64,000 nucleotides of DNA from Serinus canaria. Lineage: Eukaryota > Chordata > Aves > Passeriformes > Fringillidae. Below the pieces are notes generated by a model. That model saw only the letters and a list, made by a program, of their open reading frames with translations, did no database searches and had not been told where the DNA came from. The stretch lies in assembly GCF_022539315.1 (NCBI RefSeq), contig NC_066333.1, positions 4,969,501 through 5,033,500 on the forward strand, read 5' to 3'. A program made the translations under genes and the position numbers. Below are positions 11,481 to 23,740 of the stretch, one piece after another. Numbering within the stretch: position 1 is the stretch's first letter; the number at the start of each line of letters is the position of its first letter.

Positions 11481-14170
11481 AAAGGGAATAGGCAGGGAAG
11501 CCTCTCCTGCCTGGTGTGTCTGTGTGCAGGCACGAAGGGCTCCCAGGGAACTGCTGGGCTCCAAGCAAGGGGGAAACTGCAATAAAACCAACATGTGGCC
11601 TTCAGCTTACTGCTTTACCTCAGATGAACCCTCATTAAAACTGCTCCCAGAGTTCTGATTTCACACTGAACCCCACACACACACCCCATGAAGATGATTG
11701 TTGTATATACTCACATGATGGGAACATGATTTGGGGATTGGGGGATTTAAAGCACTGTTTGTATCTCTGTGGTTGTTTCACTCCAATGTTGTGCCCTCCC
11801 AGGCACGCTGTCAGAGTTTGGGTGCACAGGATTGCTCTGTCACAGAGCTGTCTGCACAGGTGAGGGGAGAGAGGAGTGAGAGGTGCCTGCATGATTCATA
11901 CAGGGGTAACTCAGCCAAAGGGTTCTGGTGACTTCAAAAAGCCTCTGGAGCAAAGACCTCCCTGAAATAGATTTCACGCCATGTAACATGTCCTTCAATA
12001 TTTTTTATAGTTTTTAAAATATATGGATTGAGTGTTGATTTAGGTCTTTAAAACAAATGAACCATTTTATTCAAGTAATATCTGTGTTAGCAGTGACTGA
12101 AACTATTGCAGTGATTATTTGCACATGAGAGTAAAGTAATGGAATTTCAGGCCTGATGAGATCGAGCCAAAATGCTCCTAAGTGCTAGAGAAATTTCAGT
12201 TCTGGACCTACTTTGAACTCCATGACTCACATCCCAGACCTAGATTTTTAATCCTCAGTAGTAATTGAAAATATGTGGCACAGAATATCTGTTTCAGGGA
12301 AGTTTAAAGGCAGAAAGCCACAGCCCATTGTTCTGATGTTAGAAGGTCCTGACACTGCAAAGTGCTGAGAGGTGCAAGGAATTTCTGATTCCCATGGATG
12401 TGAATGCTGTATAAATTTGGTCAGCCTCTCACAGGTCTAGATTGATTAAGAATAGCAGAGCCATGTGATGGCTTATCAATTGTTGGCTCTCCCCATATAG
12501 CATTGCATGGTTATTGTTTGGATAGAAGTTAATAGTGCTGATCCCCAGCTGGAGTTTGATGAACTAGGTCCATGGGAAACTAAGGATGAGACTTTCTACA
12601 GTACCTCTAAAACCATGCAGCATTTGTAAACCTCTCTAGATCCTTGGCCTAGAAACACCTGCTCAAATAACCAAGAAAAGCAGTTCAGAGGCAGGAGCTG
12701 CTTTGGAAAGCACCTGGAGAGCCTGAGGATCAGCAAAGGTGACAGCCACTGCTCTAAGAGGGGTGCCAAAAGGTGTAGGAACTGTGATGGCACTTGGAAT
12801 GGCCCAGGTGAGTGAGCTGTGGAATGCCAGGACAGTGTGGGGAGGGCTCCTGGGGTGGCACAGCCCTGCTGCTCTCACACCAGTTGCCCCAGGACTGGCT
12901 GCTGGTGGCCAAGCAATGCTGCCCTTCTCCTGCTGCAGCACAGGCAGAGCCTTTGCAGCCACACAGAGGATCTGTGAACTTAGAATTAACATCAGGGCTG
13001 CTCTCCAGAGCAGGCAGACAAGAGGGAAATGTCAGAGATCTCATGCCATGTGCTTCTTTAAGAGCCCCTGTGGAGATTCATGGCACAGGGCATGTTAAAC
13101 AGGCAAACATTTCTGCTCACATTTACAGGGAAGTTATCCCACACTGCCACTCCTTCCAGCTTCACAGATGACTGGAAGAGTGGGGAAGGTCCTTTTCAGG
13201 TGGTAAAACCTAGAGGCATCCTACTTCTTTTGGTACTAACAAAAAGATGTGCCAGTCTGGGCTGGAGCCTGGCTGGCAGGAGTTGTTCCTCTCTGGCTGT
13301 GCTCCTGAGACAGCTGAGGGACACTGAGTGCAGGATAAACACAGGCAGCACTGGGGACCCTCCCTGGCCATTCCACAGGGGATAGTTTCACACCAGTGTA
13401 GAAGCTAAAAGACATTTTTCCCTCCACATGGGCTGGAATGAGGCAGTGTCATCCTGTGAGGGACCCTCCCTTTCAGCAGGCAGGTAGGGGGATGCAAGGT
13501 GCCACAGGGATATTCAGTGGATACAGGCACACACAGAGCATCATGCTCCCTTGCTCAGGGTTCATCTGACAGTCATTTTGCAAGCAGCTCTCTTTGATAG
13601 GACATTGTGAGCAGCATGTTCCAACTGGAATGGTGACATGGCTCCACACCTCGAACCACCCACGTGTATATCAAAACAGCCTCAGCAGATGTGAGGTCCC
13701 TGTAGAGGCAGGAGTTCCCAGGAGAAAAAGAATATCCAAAAAACCCCAACTCTGACTGAACCTTGCAACACTGTGCTTTCTATTGTGGCTTCGACCTCTT
13801 CTGCCATTGCTTCTGGAGACATTAAATGCCCACCCACTGCTGTGGACATATTTAATCCCTAGGCAGAGACTGTGACAAACTTCTACCTGCAAGAAGAGGA
13901 AAGGACATGAGTTACAGCTTCTGTAATGTCCCATTTTTCCAAGGACCAATTCTCCACACTCACTCTAAACCAGTATTTTTTACATAGATGCATTTGAGGC
14001 TGTATTAGTGCAGTCTTCATGCTGTTTTCATGCTGACAGCAGCACCAGGGTACACATAACACAGAGAGACTTTCAGGCTTTTGTCTTCTGGAGTTTTGAG
14101 TTCAGAGAGCTTTCCATGCTCAGAAATGGGAGACACTCACAATGCATACTTAATTGCAGCTTGGGTTCAT
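11481..14170. other. Unique non-coding sequence, no supported feature
   Basis: No transposon, RNA gene or exon is recognised. An AT-rich patch with TTTAAAATATAT words lies near 12.0 kb. Confidence 0.55.
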
Positions 14171-14212
14171 TCATTTATTTATTTATTATTTAATTATTAT
14201 TTATTTATTTTC
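14171..14212 (+). repeat. (ATTT)n tetranucleotide microsatellite, imperfect
   Basis: About ten ATTT/ATTA units with interruptions are read directly from the sequence. Confidence 0.85.
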
Positions 14213-15522
14213 CATCAGGATGCTTCCTTGAGGCTGGCACTCACAGCTTGCACACGCCAGCAGGTGCTGGAGACCACATTGCCCTGCAACATCAAAGCAC
14301 AATTTCAATACCTAGGAAGGTTGGATTTTCTGCTCAGGGGGAAAATTTGCAGGTATTTATTTGTATGTAAAATCCTCTCCATGCATTTTGTGTGGGCAAA
14401 TGATGGGGCAAACCAACTGCTCCCCATTGTCTGCCTTCAAAAATATTCACTTTGTGAGCCATCAATGAGTCTGCATGAGGTGGGTGTGAGCACAGGTGCT
14501 GCCACACCTGTCCAGGGGAAGCTGAGGTCCCCTCCAGCCCCCTGTGCTCCCTGCCACTGTCCCACCCTGTGCCTGACCTCTGGGGCTGCTGGGTGCTGAG
14601 AATGCACAGGAGGTGTCACTGCACAACAAGTGAAATGGGATTCACTTGCCAAGCAGAAGCAGAGGGGAAGAGATGTAATTCCCCAGTGTACACATATCAG
14701 TGCCAGTGTTCTAAAAGCACAATTTGAGGGCATGTGTGATCTCTGCTGCAAAATGCATGGCTGTTCTCAGCCAGGCAGGCTCAGATACCTGTGCAGGTGA
14801 CAGATTTGTGTGCCATTGCTCTAACAGATAAACCCTGTGTAAATACAGCTCAGGGACTCTGTGCAGCAGCTCTGTGCCCTGGCTCACACCCATCCACACC
14901 AGGCTCACTGATGTCCCCACAGTGCTCACGTTCACAGCCTCATCTACAGCACATCAGCCTCATTTGTACTGAGGTGGGATGTGAAATTCCTTCTCCTGTA
15001 GTCTCCATCCCTGCCAAACCCCTACCTGACATGCCCTGAGCAGGACCCACCCCCAAAGTCCCCATCACTGTAGCATTAACACCTCTGAGATAACAACAAC
15101 TGCCATCAGGTATTGCCCCAAAGGGCTCTTCTGTCCTAGGAAGGGTCGTGGTCACCAGCTGCCCCAGGAAAGATGCAGGAAGCCATCTCAGGCTAAGGGA
15201 ATTTCATCCTCAGCCACACAGCTCCCTGCATCCCCCTCAAGGAGAAAGGCTTCCTGCTGCTCAATATGAAGCTTGAAAAGAAGGGATGCTGCTCATTGTG
15301 AAGTCTCCACGGGTTTGCATTAGGTCAACTCACTCAACTGCCTGCTGAAGCATGAATGACCATCCTGGAGGATGCTGTCAAACCTTTGTGCAAAGCAAGA
15401 CCCGAGCCAACTTCTAAAGTTCCTGAGAAACCAAACTAACTCCAGGGTGGGGAGGGGATTGTAGCCAGAGGACTTGCTGGGCTATTTTCAAGAGCATTCT
15501 TTGAAAACACAAGACCAGGAGA
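14213..15522. other. Unique non-coding sequence, no supported feature
   Basis: No recognised feature. One open frame (14081-14599, + strand) runs through the ATTT repeat and is not gene-like. Confidence 0.55.
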
Positions 15523-15548
15523 GTGTGTGTGTGTGTGTGTGTGTGTGT
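15523..15548 (+). repeat. (GT)13 dinucleotide microsatellite
   Basis: Thirteen uninterrupted GT units, followed by an ACACATACATATACAT tail. The alternating purine-pyrimidine tract is a potential Z-DNA former and a likely length-polymorphic marker. Confidence 0.95.
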
Positions 15549-18269
15549 TTACACATACATATACATCTCTTCCCTTCCCTTCCATCAGCTTTTCCTGCTC
15601 ACCCTCTCCCTTAATTGAGATTTTTTAGCTCTGACAGTGGATCACAGCAGTAATTATTTTCTTGATCTCTTGCCACACACTCTCTTTCATCTCAACTATT
15701 TCACCCACTCACTTTTGTGCAACTAAATGAGACACAGCAAACATGTGAGTGGTGCATTCATGCCGCAGAGGGAAGAGGAAAATTCAAATTGGGGCAGCAG
15801 GGCTGTCTCCAGCCTTGCAGGACTCCATGGAAAGGGCTTTTGGGACTCTACATTGTTTCTTCTTCAACTGTAATATTTTTTTTTCCCTCTGTTCTAAAGC
15901 CTGTTTCTAACCCTCATCATTACAGAACTTGTCATGGCACTTAGAAATGAACCTGGATACTCTGTTAAAATTACTGTAAGGACATCAGAAGAACTCCTGA
16001 CCTCTGGAGCTTGATATAGACCTTTCCTGGTATTTTTCATGTTTCTTTAGCCTGAATAATCTGTCCAAAATAACTGCCATTGATTCATTTCTGTTTTCAG
16101 CAAAACACAGGTTGGGTTCTCTCTGGTGGAAAAATATTTTGTCAGAAATATTTTGACTTTATTTCCAAACTGTGAAGTGCTTGCTAGTTCCTTTCTGTAA
16201 TTATTATGCATTTTTTACATGTCAGAGAGAACACTGAAATGAAAGGGATGAGCTGCTCTTGGCAAACCTGATCTCCTTTCCTCATTGTTTCTTTTCCGTA
16301 GCTTAGGGAGGAATATATCATTTTGTGCAAGAAGGGAAAATTCCTGCTATTTTAGTGCTGGGAATGCTGGGAGCTCGATGACATGCAGTCACCGTGCTTG
16401 CCAATGCAACAGGACACCAGCTCAGCTGTACTTTTGGCTCAGTCCTGAGCTTTCTAGGAACCATTTCACAGCAGCACCACCACGGATTAGGAGCACGAGG
16501 GAAGGGGCAGAATCCTCCTGTTGCAACACCCCACGCTGGCTTTTTACACCTGCACCGAGCAGCCTTTTGACAAAGCAGCGAAACAACACTCGAGGGAGGG
16601 CACTGCCAGCTCCCAGCGAGGAAGCACAGCCCTCCTTCAAGGGGGGGTGTTGCAGAGATCCAACCTGGGCTGCCCTGCAGCTCCTGGCTCTGCTCCTGCC
16701 CGCTGGAGTTGGCACCGTGGGCTCCAGCTCCTGGCACCTGTGCGTGCCAACACTTGTGCTGCCTCTGGGAGCAGCTCAGCACCTGCAGCGTGCTCAGACA
16801 TCACCACCCGCCCTCTCAAACCCCTCTGCAGGGCTGCTCCACTCGCTAAAGGCTTTTCTTCCTCCCTTCCACTTTGTGCCCCCCTCTGGGAGAGGCAATG
16901 GTAAAAGGCAGAATGGAGTTTGAGGCTTTGATGTTTTGCTTTTCAGCGTGGCTTTCTTGAATGTGGCTGGTGACAACCCAAACTCCAGCTCTGCTGTGTT
17001 TTTTTAAGTTTTTTAAAGTTATTTTTACCAGGCTTCCCAGGCAGCAACTCTGTGAAAATGTGGGAATTTTCACCAGCAGTAGTTCCTTCACTGGCAGTCA
17101 CTGAACACTACCTGCAAGGAGAGAGCAACAGGTCTGAGAGCTGGGTTGGTGTCTGTCCTCTTTATCTGGAGGTTTTCATGTTATCTGGGAAAAAAATAAA
17201 ACAACAAAACAACTCTCCCTGAATAACTGTACATTAAAAAAGAATGCCTGGCGATTTAGAGGATAAACATACACTCAGCTTCTTACAGACATCATTAAAA
17301 GTGTCACTCTGGACATTTTTCTGGATGATTTTTTAGTTTCATGTAGTTTATTCATTAATAGGCTAGTCCATATGGAGACCACAAGAAGATTAGACCTGGG
17401 ACTTTAAGGATTCTCAGGAAATGCTCTGGGAGGGAATTTAAGGTAGGCTGTTCAAGCCACAATTGTTACTGAACCCAGAATGCTTCAAATTTTCCCTAAT
17501 ATCATAAATTGACTTTTATAGAACCATAAACATCAGGTCAGACAGTGCTGGCAGGTGTGCCAATGGAAGTGCTGACACCCTGCCAGGTGTGAGAGGTTCT
17601 AGAAACTGCATCCTGCAAAATGACTGACATTGGGATAGCAAAACCAGGTGAGGATCCAGACCCACAACCAGCATCACCTTTGCACTGGCATGCTGGCCTG
17701 GCTAAAGGAAATTAATTATCCTTCATTGCTGTTATACTGTTACTAAACAGGTTATTAAGGTAAAAGGGAAATTAGCTTTGCTATTAAAAAGTGGTTTTTT
17801 GAAGCTAGAACCATTCTTTACCTTGGAATACTTTCCCTTTCTGGGAAAGTAAACCACCTCCCTGAACAATACAAACCCAACAGAAGCATAAAAATAAAAG
17901 GTGAGAGGTGATGTTTAATTCATTCAGTGTGGTTGCCCCACTTCCAGGTCCAGAGTCATGATCCCAGACTGGGTGTCAAACTTCCCAGCAGACATGGAAG
18001 ATAGAAAAAATAGAAACTAGAAATAGAAAAGTAAGAGACTATTTCTCAAGCTGCAGAAAAGGTATTTGTAGGGTTTCTTAAAAAAATTACTAAAACTCTA
18101 AATCTGGAGTTTCTTGTGGTGAATTAAAATGATTCAATGTCACAGTAGCCCAGGTGAACATTTGCAAAATTAGTCACTTCAAAAAATCAACATCTGCCCT
18201 ACACACTGAGGTGCAAAAGCAGGAAGGAGGACTTACCCTGCTGCAAAAAAGTCATTTTCCCTGAGTGAT
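15549..18269. other. Unique non-coding sequence, GC-rich 16.35-16.90 kb
   Basis: The segment 16350-16900 is GC-rich and carries a 212-codon + strand frame (16285-16923). Frames of 154 and 97 codons overlap it on the opposite strand. There is no recognisable domain. No transposon is recognised in the interval. Confidence 0.5.
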
Positions 18270-18560
18270 GTGCTTAGCCCGGGCTGGAGCCATCTGTTCT
18301 GAGGAGTGTGCTGCCTACAGCAAGTGTGTGTACACAGGAGCGTGTGTTTGCTGCTCCCTGACCCAGAATCACGCTGTTATATAAACCCTGGGATTATCAA
18401 TAACCTCACAGTACAAACCAGCTCCTGTTCAACTCGTTAAAGGATTGTGTCTCTGCCTGCTCTGACTCATTTAGCCTCTTTGGCATTCTTTCTGTTAATG
18501 AAGATAGCAACTCATTACTCTGCACAAGCTGAAACACCCATAGGTTAACTCACTTTTCCC
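18270..18560. promoter_or_regulatory. Weak candidate regulatory block
   Basis: This repeat-free block contains GGGATTATC at about 18391 (an OTX/CRX-like K50 core), a TGTTATATAAACC stretch just before it, and a TGACTCA AP-1 core at about 18463. The assignment is by motif texture only; function and limits are uncertain. Confidence 0.2.
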
Positions 18561-19419
18561 TTTTGATACAAGTCTTTTACAAGGACATTGCTGCAGTTCC
18601 TCCTGCCCTGGCAAAGCAGGCACCAGGACAGCCAGCAGCTGGATATTCTGACCTCAAATCTTGATCTGAAATCATGGCTGGATGTATCTAAAGCACCCAG
18701 ACCTGGGTAACCCAGGAAACTTTCACCACTCTTGTGTCAAGTTCAGGTCCTGGCTTTATCATGTACAGCATTACATTGCCTCCTTGCAATGGAACATAAA
18801 ATCAAGAACACAAAAGCTGACTCTCTCTAGGGAGTTGGGAAGAACCAGTTTTCAGGGAGAAGCTGAGATGTGACCTTGTTTCTTTAAGCTTTTGCCATAT
18901 TGAATTAACTAGTCTGTAAGTAGTTTCATAACACTGTCCTTTTTTCCTTCAACCAGCTCTACATTTGACCAGGACAATGGGAGCACTAAAAAACTCTTTC
19001 TTGGAAATCCTAGATTTTGCTTCCCTGGTTCTTCTGGGCCACAGCTCTTGTGCAATCTGCTGTCTTGTCTGGAGTCCTGCTCTTCTTCCCTCCAGCAACT
19101 CATCCCACACAATCCACTGCAAATGCTCAAGGTCTGATTTACACACTGAAAGGTTCCTTCATTTCTGGGGGTTTTTTTTCTGTCTCTAAATAGGCTTTGT
19201 GGGATTTGACTCTAAACCCAAAAAATCAGCCAAACTTGGAGGTGTAAAATTCTTCAGTGCTGGCCAGTGCAGTGAATTTAAATCCCAGGGCAGCCAGGAT
19301 AGAGTTAAAGGTGCTCCCAGCCTGAAAGTGATGGCTCTGTATGGCCAGTGCCACCTGAAAACATACCAGAGAGACTTTTGAGGAAAAGCATTTTGTTGAC
19401 TAAAAGAATGATTGCCCAG
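18561..19419. other. Unique non-coding sequence, no supported feature
   Basis: No recognised feature beyond a short T-run near 19170. Confidence 0.5.
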
Positions 19420-19445
19420 AAAAAAAAAAATATATATATATATAT
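19420..19445 (+). repeat. A-run followed by (TA)n
   Basis: Eleven A residues followed by seven TA units. It lies 120 bp upstream of the AGAAG array. Confidence 0.9.
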
Positions 19446-19565
19446 TAATTTCCAGGTTATTTTGTAAAAGAATAACCTGGACAAAACCAGAGTAAAGAAA
19501 AAAGAAACAACCCAAATCCTTCAGAAATCTCATAAATTCAGTGGGTAATGTGGTTGGAACTTCAG

Positions 19566-19760
19566 GAAGAGAAGAGAAAGAGAAGAAGAGAAGAGAAGAG
19601 AAGAGAAGAGAAGAGAAGAGAAGAGAAGAGAAGAGAAGAGAAGAGAAGAGAAGAGAAGAGAAGAGAAGAGAAGAGAAGAGAAGATAGAAGAGAAGAGAAG
19701 AGAAGAGAAGAGAAGAGAAGAGAAGAGAAGAGAAGAGAAGAGAAGAGAAGAGAAGAGAAA
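19566..19760 (+). repeat. (AGAAG)n pentanucleotide microsatellite array
   Basis: About 195 bp of nearly perfect AGAAG/GAGAA units, with one clear interruption (a T, giving AAGATAGAAG) near 19681-19690. The strand is pure purine except for that base, so it can form a mirror-repeat triplex (H-DNA). The 78-codon frame across it encodes only repeats rich in Glu, Lys and Arg and is not a gene. Confidence 0.97.
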
Positions 19761-20511
19761 TTTAAATTAGGAGGCAGCTAATTTTATTTTTAAGCAAAGC
19801 TACAGGACTACAGGCAAAACCAAGGAAAATTATGTTGCTCTTCCTGTGGAAAAGTTATGAAATTCCAATTGAGAGAGTGTTCTGATCCATCTGAGGCTGG
19901 CATTTTATTGGGGCTGCTTTCTCCAAGGCAGCCCATTAGAGCTCCATTCAACAGTTCTAACCATTGTGGAAAAATGCCATGTGCCAACAGCTATTTTCCA
20001 CAATTTTCTTCAGAAAATCTGAAAGAAATGCAGAAAATTGATTTGAAGCCCTGGCAGAGAGATAGAGAAACAGTAGCACAAGGCTGCAGGCCAGTAATTT
20101 ATGTTTCGAATGTCACTGAGTGCTCTGCCTATAATTTCAGGGGAGAATAATAATAATTAAAAGCACAAACTCTCCAGTCATTTCTTACAAGGGGAAAAGT
20201 TGAATGTAATAAGTGTAGGGATTTCTTTAAGTGCTTAACTTTTCCAGTGGCTTTTCAAAAATTAAATATAGTAATAATATCTGTCCTCCAAAGTTATCCC
20301 AATGAGCTTTCCAATGCAGACACTGCTGGGGTGAAATGTGGGGCTGTTTGGCAGCAGGCAGCTCCCCACCAGACCTCAGATGGCACCAGCAGCAAATGCT
20401 CCCCTGGGACCTGCAGAAACTTCCAGGGGTGTCACTGGGAGGGCAGGGAGGGCTCAGCCATTCCAGCACTCTGAAGGGTGGTGAAGAGACAGCAGAGTCT
20501 GAGGTCAGGAA
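19761..20511. other. Unique non-coding sequence, no supported feature
   Basis: No recognised feature between the pentanucleotide array and the CR1 fragment. Confidence 0.5.
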
Positions 20512-20705
20512 ATCATAGAATGGCTGAGTTGGGAGGGATTGTAAACATCACCTCATTCCACCCTCTGCCACGGGCAGGGACATCTTCCACTAGACCAGGT
20601 TGCTCCAAGCCCCATCCAGCCTGGCCTGGAACAGTTCCAGGGTTGGAGCAGCCACAGATCTCTGGGCACCCTGTGCCAGGGCCTCAGCACCCTCTAAGAG
20701 CTTCC
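20512..20705 (-). mobile_element. CR1 LINE fragment, 3' end, inserted antisense
   Basis: The stretch starts with ATCATAGAATGG, the reverse complement of the ATTCTATG-type tail of avian CR1. It continues through the characteristic 3'-UTR words GGGCAGGGACATCTTCCACT, AGACCAGGTTGCTC and CCCATCCAGCCTGGCC, ending near the TGTGCCAGGGCCTCAGCACCC segment. CR1 is the dominant non-LTR retrotransposon of birds and is usually 5'-truncated, as here (about 195 bp, no coding part). The match is by recognition of the family sequence; the subfamily is not assigned. Confidence 0.92.
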
Positions 20706-20960
20706 AATGAAGGTCCAGCATGGGGATTATCTGTGTCAGGGTTTGCTCATTTGGATGTAGGCTGGGATCCCTCTTACAGTGCCCCACCAAATGAGCTGCT
20801 CCTGGGGAAGCACCTGAGGCAAATCTGAACTCAGAGCCAGCAATGCCAGGCAGGTTATCAGAGCAACCAGCTCTGCTTGTGGCTGAAAGCCCTTGAGGTG
20901 CCCAAGGTGACCTCTGGGCCCCAGCCTGGTGCCTGCAGTGGTTGCTGGAGTGTGTGGTCA

Positions 20961-21169
20961 CTGTGCAGGGGCTCCAAAGGAGGTATTTCTTTGAGTCTAC
21001 ACCAAGACCAGGCCACCTCTGGGCTGGTTCTGCAGCACCTGGGATGTCATTGCCAGGTCCCAGCTGTGCAGGGGCTCCAAAGGAGGTATTTCTTTGAGTC
21101 TACACCAAGACCAGGCCACCTCTGGGCTGCTTCTGCAGCACCTGGGATGTCATTGCCAGGTCCCAGCTG
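20961..21169 (+). repeat. 103-bp tandem duplication (two copies)
   Basis: Copy one is 20961-21063 and copy two is 21064-21166, with three further matching bases. I see a single mismatch (G versus C in the CTGGGCTGSTTCTG segment). The near identity implies a recent duplication or ongoing homogenisation. A 97-codon + frame (20877-21170) crosses both copies but has no recognisable function. Confidence 0.92.
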
Positions 21170-23110
21170 ACCTCAAGGTGCAGGGCACTCACTGCAGGTA
21201 CACCCAGACCCCTAAAACTCCCCCTGGCTACAGGGACCAACAGACTGCCAAACTGCAAACCATCCTTTGCCACAGCCAGCTCCCCACAGGGGTATTCCAT
21301 GGGAGTCCCTGAGGATGAGTGTTCACCCTGCAAACTCAATGTGCTTTCATACCAGTGGAGCAGAATCCCAAAGAGCTGTTGAATTTGCAAAGGACACACA
21401 GGAGCAGCAAGAGAATTTCCACTCCTTTGGTAAAGTCAGCAGGAATTACATATCAGCAGCAAAGAACAAACTTTCTGTGCTGCAAACAGGGATCATCTCC
21501 TCTACAAATTATTAAATTTGCCAATGGCTTTAATCTATGCAGAAAAAAAAAAAAGGCATTTTTAACATTTTACGTCTGTACTGACAACCACAGGGACATT
21601 TCTCAAGGCATTTATGATATTCATTGAGGAAAAATTAGACCTGGAAGTAGTACTCCACATACTTAAGAAAACTAAAAGAATGGTCATATTTCAGTAGATG
21701 TTGTTAAACATACAGCAAAACCTAAATACTTTATTTATGAAAACAATAAAGTCAATAAATAGAAGAGAGATCAAAGAAAACCTCAGGACTGAGGAGATAT
21801 TTCTATTTTTTTCAAGAATGTGCCCACTATATCAATACTGTCTTTTGCCTAGATTTTTTTCAAACAAAGTAAATCATATAATCTTTCTGGATGCTGGCAG
21901 TGTCATTGAAGAGATAAATAGTTCTCAAGTATTAGTTTCTAACTGGGGAAACACTGACCCTTTGACCATTGACCATTTGTCCACAAATCATAATATTTAC
22001 TGAAATACAAAGGAGATGTATGTACAGCTACATATAATCATCTTTATTTTCAGCAGAAAATCCTCCTGGCTGTACCTCATATTGATTATGAACAGGACTT
22101 GAATTAGGACAAATATAGTAAATTAGTTTATCAGTCCTGCCTCCAAATGCCTCTTTCATTCCCCAGAATATAAATATTCATAAAAAAATAAGGAACTAAC
22201 CAAATTAATAAATAAACAAGTAAAAGGTTGAGTATCTTTTATAGGAAGAACATTTTGGAAAACTGTGTGACTGTGAGTGACATAATCTATGCCTGCCTGA
22301 GTTTGAAGACAGCCTGAAGAAAGGTGTAAATACCTAAATCTTGTATTCATCTCAGTCAGGTATTAACTCATTTTTCTTCTTAGCAACACACGTCAGAAGG
22401 TGAGCTCACAATTTGCTCTGCCAACTTGTTAGAAATTCCCACTGGAAACATTCAGAAGGAAAATTATCCCTCAGAGATATCACACTTTGAAGTTCCCAGC
22501 AGCTTCCCTGGATACATTTAGCCTTGTGGAGGGCTCCCAGCAGCAAAAAACCCCAGAGGAATGCAAATTCCATGGAACAGGATACCCAAACGTCCCTGCT
22601 AGAGTGGTGGTGTGCTTTGCTGGACACAGTAATCCCACCTCAAGCCATAAATTCATAAAGTAGCTGATCCTCCTGTGGCAAGGCTTTTGCCCACTGTTGG
22701 AATGGGAATGCTGAGAAGTCTTTAGCTCCAGTTTGAGACTGCACCAACAGAATCGACCACTTTGCTGATTTAACTGAGGGCAGAACTTGACCCCTGTCCT
22801 CATTAGCTCCACTCCATGTCAGAGACACTTCAACCACCAGATCTGTGTTCCAAACCTTCTTATGGTATGTTATCATATAATAAATATGTGATTAATGATA
22901 ACTGAGCACCACTTAATGAAAGGTTTTCTTGCTTTTTCTATTTATATTACCGCACGTAATCTGAACCTCTGATAATTAAATGTTACATAAAACCTTCCAA
23001 TACTAGCAATGCTGGGAGCATCTTTTTGAACACTTGGCAACCTTGCAATGGTTTGTCATTAACAAGCATGCCCTAATGTGACATTCCACTTCAGCAGCCT
23101 CTCTGAGAAG
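21170..23110. other. Unique non-coding sequence, AT-rich 21.5-22.3 kb
   Basis: An A-run lies at about 21541-21554. A 101-codon + frame (21698-22003) shows no domain I recognise. No transposon is recognised. Confidence 0.5.
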
Positions 23111-23160
23111 GTCTTTTTTTTTCTTTCTTTTTTTTTTTTTTTTCTTTTTTCCCATTGCAG
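23111..23160 (+). other. Long polypyrimidine tract ending in a consensus 3' splice acceptor
   Basis: A tract of T and C about 43 bases long runs directly into CCCATTGCAG, with the AG at 23159-23160 followed by CAAGGAGC. This is an excellent match to a vertebrate 3' splice site. It may be a real acceptor of an untranslated or lncRNA exon, or just a T-rich repeat that happens to precede CAG. Confidence 0.35.
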
Positions 23161-23400
23161 CAAGGAGCTGAAGGCTGAGTTCTCCAGCAGAAGAAGCAGG
23201 TGTTGCAGAGCTGCTCCCCGTGGAGGTTATTTCAATACCCAGACGTCATTAGCACTGAGCTACAGGACGTGGCAGTGCAGTAAATGCGTCACGTTGCACT
23301 GGCTGCCGTGGTCCTCTGGTGCCTCCTGCCATGGATCATCCTGGGATCCTGTCAGCAAAGGTTGTTTGAAAGGGAGGGACTGGTTCTTGTGAGCAGGAGC
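23161..23400 (+). other. Possible non-coding exon or conserved block after the acceptor-like site
   Basis: The sequence keeps several CpGs, including ACGTCA at 23243-23248 and TGCGTCACG at about 23285, both CRE-like. One frame stays open across it (part of 23078-23392), but its translation is rich in Ser, Cys and Trp and resembles no family I know. GCAGTAAATG (about 23277) and AAGGTTTG (about 23357) could act as weak donors. I cannot decide between exon, enhancer and neutral sequence. Confidence 0.2.
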
Positions 23401-23525
23401 TGCAGAGCAACGAGGAAGATTGCAATCTATCCCCCCCTTTTATAGACACTGTCTTCCTTGCACGAACTTGGCACTGAAATAAGGGAAAAATACTGTGAAT
23501 TCAGGGATGGTATGGAGAATAAACT

Positions 23526-23600
23526 ATAGAATAGTTTGGGTTGGAAGGGACCTTTAAAGGTCATCTCATCCAACCTCCCTCAATAAGCAGGGATAGTCAA
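23526..23600 (-). mobile_element. CR1 LINE 3'-end fragment, antisense
   Basis: TATAGAATAGTTTGGGTTGG followed by AAGGGACCTTTAAAGGTCATCT and the CCAACCTCC segment is the standard reverse-complement 3' end of avian CR1. It degrades after GCAGGGATAGTCAA. The fragment is about 75 bp with no coding content. Confidence 0.9.
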
Positions 23601-23627
23601 TGGGTCCAGTTTAGTAAAATTTTATAA

Positions 23628-23740
23628 ACAATTGTATGTATACACATGAATGTTATGTGTATTTATTACGTGCATTTATTTATATGAATATTGCATGTAT
23701 TTTTTTATATTAATTACATGAATATTACGTGAAATTATCA
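23628..23740. repeat. AT-rich degenerate repeat with three ATGAATRTTRYRTG-like copies
   Basis: Related 14-mers lie at 23646-23659, 23684-23697 and 23718-23731, spaced 38 and 34 bp apart in AT-rich filler with repeated TATTTATT words. TATTACGTG also occurs near 23665. It looks like a decayed minisatellite; the boundaries are approximate. Confidence 0.5.

Noticed and set aside
16285..16923. 212-codon + frame in GC-rich sequence
   Set aside because: It is opposed by long minus-strand frames over the same bases, has no known domain and has ordinary non-coding texture. Low stop density is expected from the GC content.
19548..19781. 78-codon Glu/Lys/Arg-rich protein with an ATG
   Set aside because: It is the translation of the AGAAG array plus short flanks.
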